Origin: Caldicellulosiruptor owensensis OL
Lineage (GTDB): Bacteria > Bacillota > Thermoanaerobacteria > Caldicellulosiruptorales > Caldicellulosiruptoraceae
Assembly (NCBI RefSeq): GCF_000166335.1
Contig: NC_014657.1
Span: 236,001-300,000, forward strand
Direction: 5' to 3'
Length of the DNA stretch: 64,000 nucleotides
In this document: positions 62,294 through 64,000 of the stretch, piece after piece
How the letters are laid out: every line of letters begins with the position of its first letter
Numbering within the stretch: the stretch's first letter is position 1
The notes under the pieces: generated by a model
Databases searched by the model: none
Seen by the model: the letters and a program-made list of their open reading frames with translations, nothing else
What the model was told of the DNA's origin: nothing
Position numbers and translations under genes: made by a program

Positions 62294-63349
62294 ATGGACT
62301 GGGCTTGTATTTTGTCTGGCGGGGCGGGGGTCAGACTTTGGCCAAAGAGCAGAAAAACATTTCCAAAACAATTTTTGCAAATTATAGGTGATAAAAGTTT
62401 TCTTGAAATGACTTATGACAGGGTAAAAAGAATAATACCGCCAGAGAAAATTCATATAGTCACCCATATAAATTACCGTGAACATCTCAGAATGCTTCTA
62501 CCAAATGTGATGGACGGGAATTTGATTTTTGAACCTGAGCAGAAAGAGACACTTGCATGTGTGAGCTTAGCGTGTATTCATATTTTGAAAAAGGACCCGG
62601 ATAGCGTTTTGGGAGTTTTTCCTTCTGACCATTTCATATCTAAAACAGACAAATTTGAAAGTGCTATTAAAAAGGGTTATGAGATTGCCAGAAAAGGTCA
62701 TATAGTTTGTTTTGGAATTGCTCCAACAAGACCTGATACAAATTACGGGTATGTTAAGCTTGGAAGGGAACTTGAAAAGGGAGTATTTACAGCAGAAAGG
62801 TTTGTTGAAAAACCTGATGCAAAGAGGGCAAGGTATTTAGTAAAATCGAAGTACTTTTGGAATAGTGGCATTTACATCTTCAAAATTTCTGTATTTTTGA
62901 AAGAACTAAAAAGATACATGCTCCACTACCATGACATTTTTATGAGAATATTTTCTTCAATTTCCACTGATGGTTACATTGATGAACTAAAAAAAGGGTA
63001 CAAACTTTTGGATAAAATTTCCGTAGACAAGGCAATTATGGAAAAGACAAAAAAGCTTGTTGTTTTGACAGCTGATTTTGAATGGGACGATGTTGGCAGC
63101 TGGTGTGCGTTTGAAAGGATTTTGACAAAAGATGAAAATGGAAATGTTATCAAGGCAGAAGCTATAGCAAATGAAACAAAAAACTGCATAATTTTTTCAG
63201 ATAAATTTGTAATAGCTCTTGGAATAAAAGATATCATTCTCATCTCAGTTGATGATGCGATTCTTGTCTGTCACAAGTCAAAGGAAAGAGAGATTAAAGA
63301 GATAATTCAAACCATAGCGCTAAACGAAAAGTATAAAAAGTATCTGTAA
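62294..63349 (+). CDS. Mannose-1-phosphate guanylyltransferase-like nucleotidyltransferase
   Basis: A 351-residue sugar-nucleotide pyrophosphorylase. Key parts are LSGGAGVRLWPKSRKTFPKQFLQI (nucleotide loop and catalytic Lys/Arg), FEPEQKETLACVSLAC, GVFPSDHFI, FVEKPDAKRA and NSGIYIFKISVFL. These fit the GDP-mannose enzyme (ManC without the isomerase domain). GDP-mannose would feed cell-surface glycan synthesis. It starts five bases after the unknown gene and is probably cotranscribed with it. No phosphomannomutase is adjacent. Confidence 0.9.
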   Translation: MDWACILSGGAGVRLWPKSRKTFPKQFLQIIGDKSFLEMTYDRVKRIIPPEKIHIVTHINYREHLRMLLPNVMDGNLIFEPEQKETLACVSLACIHILKKDPDSVLGVFPSDHFISKTDKFESAIKKGYEIARKGHIVCFGIAPTRPDTNYGYVKLGRELEKGVFTAERFVEKPDAKRARYLVKSKYFWNSGIYIFKISVFLKELKRYMLHYHDIFMRIFSSISTDGYIDELKKGYKLLDKISVDKAIMEKTKKLVVLTADFEWDDVGSWCAFERILTKDENGNVIKAEAIANETKNCIIFSDKFVIALGIKDIILISVDDAILVCHKSKEREIKEIIQTIALNEKYKKYL

Positions 63350-63421
63350 AGTTTCAGGTATCAAAATAGAAGAGTTTGCATATTATAAATTAAGTAGAGG
63401 AAGATTTAAAAGTCATCAAAA

Positions 63422-64000
63422 ATGAGATTTTATAACTACAACAGGTGCAAGTGCCAAAAGGCATTAGTCCTTTTGGCTTTTTTAATCTTTGCACTATTTA
63501 CTCTGGCTATCTTTATAGAAGTTTGGCTGGAAAACTATCTGATAGAAGTATTTGAAGATAAGGCGAAGCAAAAAATTATAGAGGTTACAAACCAGGCAAT
63601 TTTACAAATTCTTCAGCTGCAAAAAATAAAGTATGATGATGTGGTCAAGGTTGAAAGGGGTGAAAAAGCCCCCTCATTTATAAAAATTGATACCATTGTA
63701 TTGAATAAAGAAGCAGCAGATTTAATTCTTTTGATAAATCAAAAAACAAAAAACCTCACACCTCTTAAAGTAGAATTTAGATTGGGTTATATTTTCAACA
63801 ACATATTCTTTAATCAATTTGGTCCACTATTAAAGGGAAATGTAATCTACATCTCAGCAGTTTCATATGACTGGCAATCTGAGTTTAATTCAGCAGGAAT
63901 TAATCAAACAGTTCACAGGATATATTTGAAATTGAAATTTGAAGGACACTTTTTATTTTTGAGAGTCAAAAGAAAATTAACGCTGCTTCAGCGCATCCCA
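63422..64000 (+). CDS. yunB: Sporulation protein YunB, truncated by the window end
   Basis: The frame is open from ATG 63422 to the window edge (193 residues). One transmembrane segment lies at about residues 16-38. Then come LENYLIEVFEDKAKQKIIEVTNQAI and, most tellingly, the YunB signature NNIFFNQFGPLLKG and WQSEFNSAGINQTVHRIYLKLKF. YunB is expressed in the mother cell in Bacillus and is needed for normal sporulation. A sigma-E-like promoter (GTATCA, then CATATTAT about 15 bases later, near 63367-63396) may lie upstream. The C-terminus is outside the window. Confidence 0.87.
   Translation, partial: MRFYNYNRCKCQKALVLLAFLIFALFTLAIFIEVWLENYLIEVFEDKAKQKIIEVTNQAILQILQLQKIKYDDVVKVERGEKAPSFIKIDTIVLNKEAADLILLINQKTKNLTPLKVEFRLGYIFNNIFFNQFGPLLKGNVIYISAVSYDWQSEFNSAGINQTVHRIYLKLKFEGHFLFLRVKRKLTLLQRIP

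Overview
The window looks like a chromosome segment from an AT-rich, anaerobic, low-GC Gram-positive bacterium. Supporting signs are TTG/GTG starts behind strong Shine-Dalgarno sites, Firmicutes-type TTGACA/TATAAT promoters, the yvcJ-yvcK-whiA-crh block, HPr kinase, the CdaA/CdaR pair, AddAB, the sporulation gene yunB, and many oxygen-sensitive radical SAM enzymes. The Lys/Glu/Ile-rich proteins and gene set fit a thermophilic clostridium such as Caldicellulosiruptor. That genus is an inference that was not tested by any search. I saw no rRNA, tRNA, CRISPR array, phage or complete insertion sequence.

Layout. 1-3573: FecB/FecCD/FecE-type metal-chelate importer followed by TrmO-like, FmdE-like and DUF3842 genes. 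3812-4882: an isolated CheB. 5036-9700: comB-like gene, membrane protein, metG, tatD and a TatD-associated radical SAM gene. 9701-10135: the longest gene-free stretch, with a promoter and a strong hairpin that could bound a small RNA or a leader. 10136-14586: PIG-L deacetylase, then a cadC-cadA metal-resistance pair and a DUF151 nuclease on the minus strand. 14779-22084: glycosyltransferase, HAD phosphatase, SRAP protein, murB, a frameshifted rapZ/yvcJ, yvcK, whiA and a Crh-like HPr. 22152-25235: two homocysteine methyltransferases, the second fused to MTHFR. 25396-30909: an unusual AddB/AddA pair. 31034-36262: NrdG-like activase, MFS transporter, and a LacI regulator beside the two-gene sugar operon it probably controls through two operators. 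36348-39539: SDR, then an AmmeMemoRadiSam pair. 39561-44450: cdaA, cdaR, uvrC, hprK. 44645-46155: a decayed MMPL transporter behind an intact-looking promoter. 46250-48561: YhfC protease, GntR regulator and DUF1648 membrane protein. 48662-49636: an Rpn-family nuclease. 49675-55514: TPP riboswitch and thiS-G-H-F-E-C-D. 55567-58200: tgt, an uncharacterised radical SAM protein, yajC. 58279-64000: rsmA, GTP-dependent PEPCK, an unknown acidic protein, a mannose-1-phosphate guanylyltransferase and a truncated yunB.

The genes form several working sets: thiamine synthesis under TPP feedback; carbon-status signalling (HprK, a HPr without the PTS histidine, YvcK, RapZ); c-di-AMP synthesis with its regulator; metal export under a CadC-type repressor; and double-strand-break processing by AddAB. 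The points most worth a second look are the T-tract frameshift in rapZ, the AddAB pair in which both subunits keep iron-sulfur cysteines while AddB has lost its nuclease residues, the two-terminator TPP leader, the paired operators at the LacI and MMPL promoters, and the promoter-plus-hairpin unit at 9868-10065.
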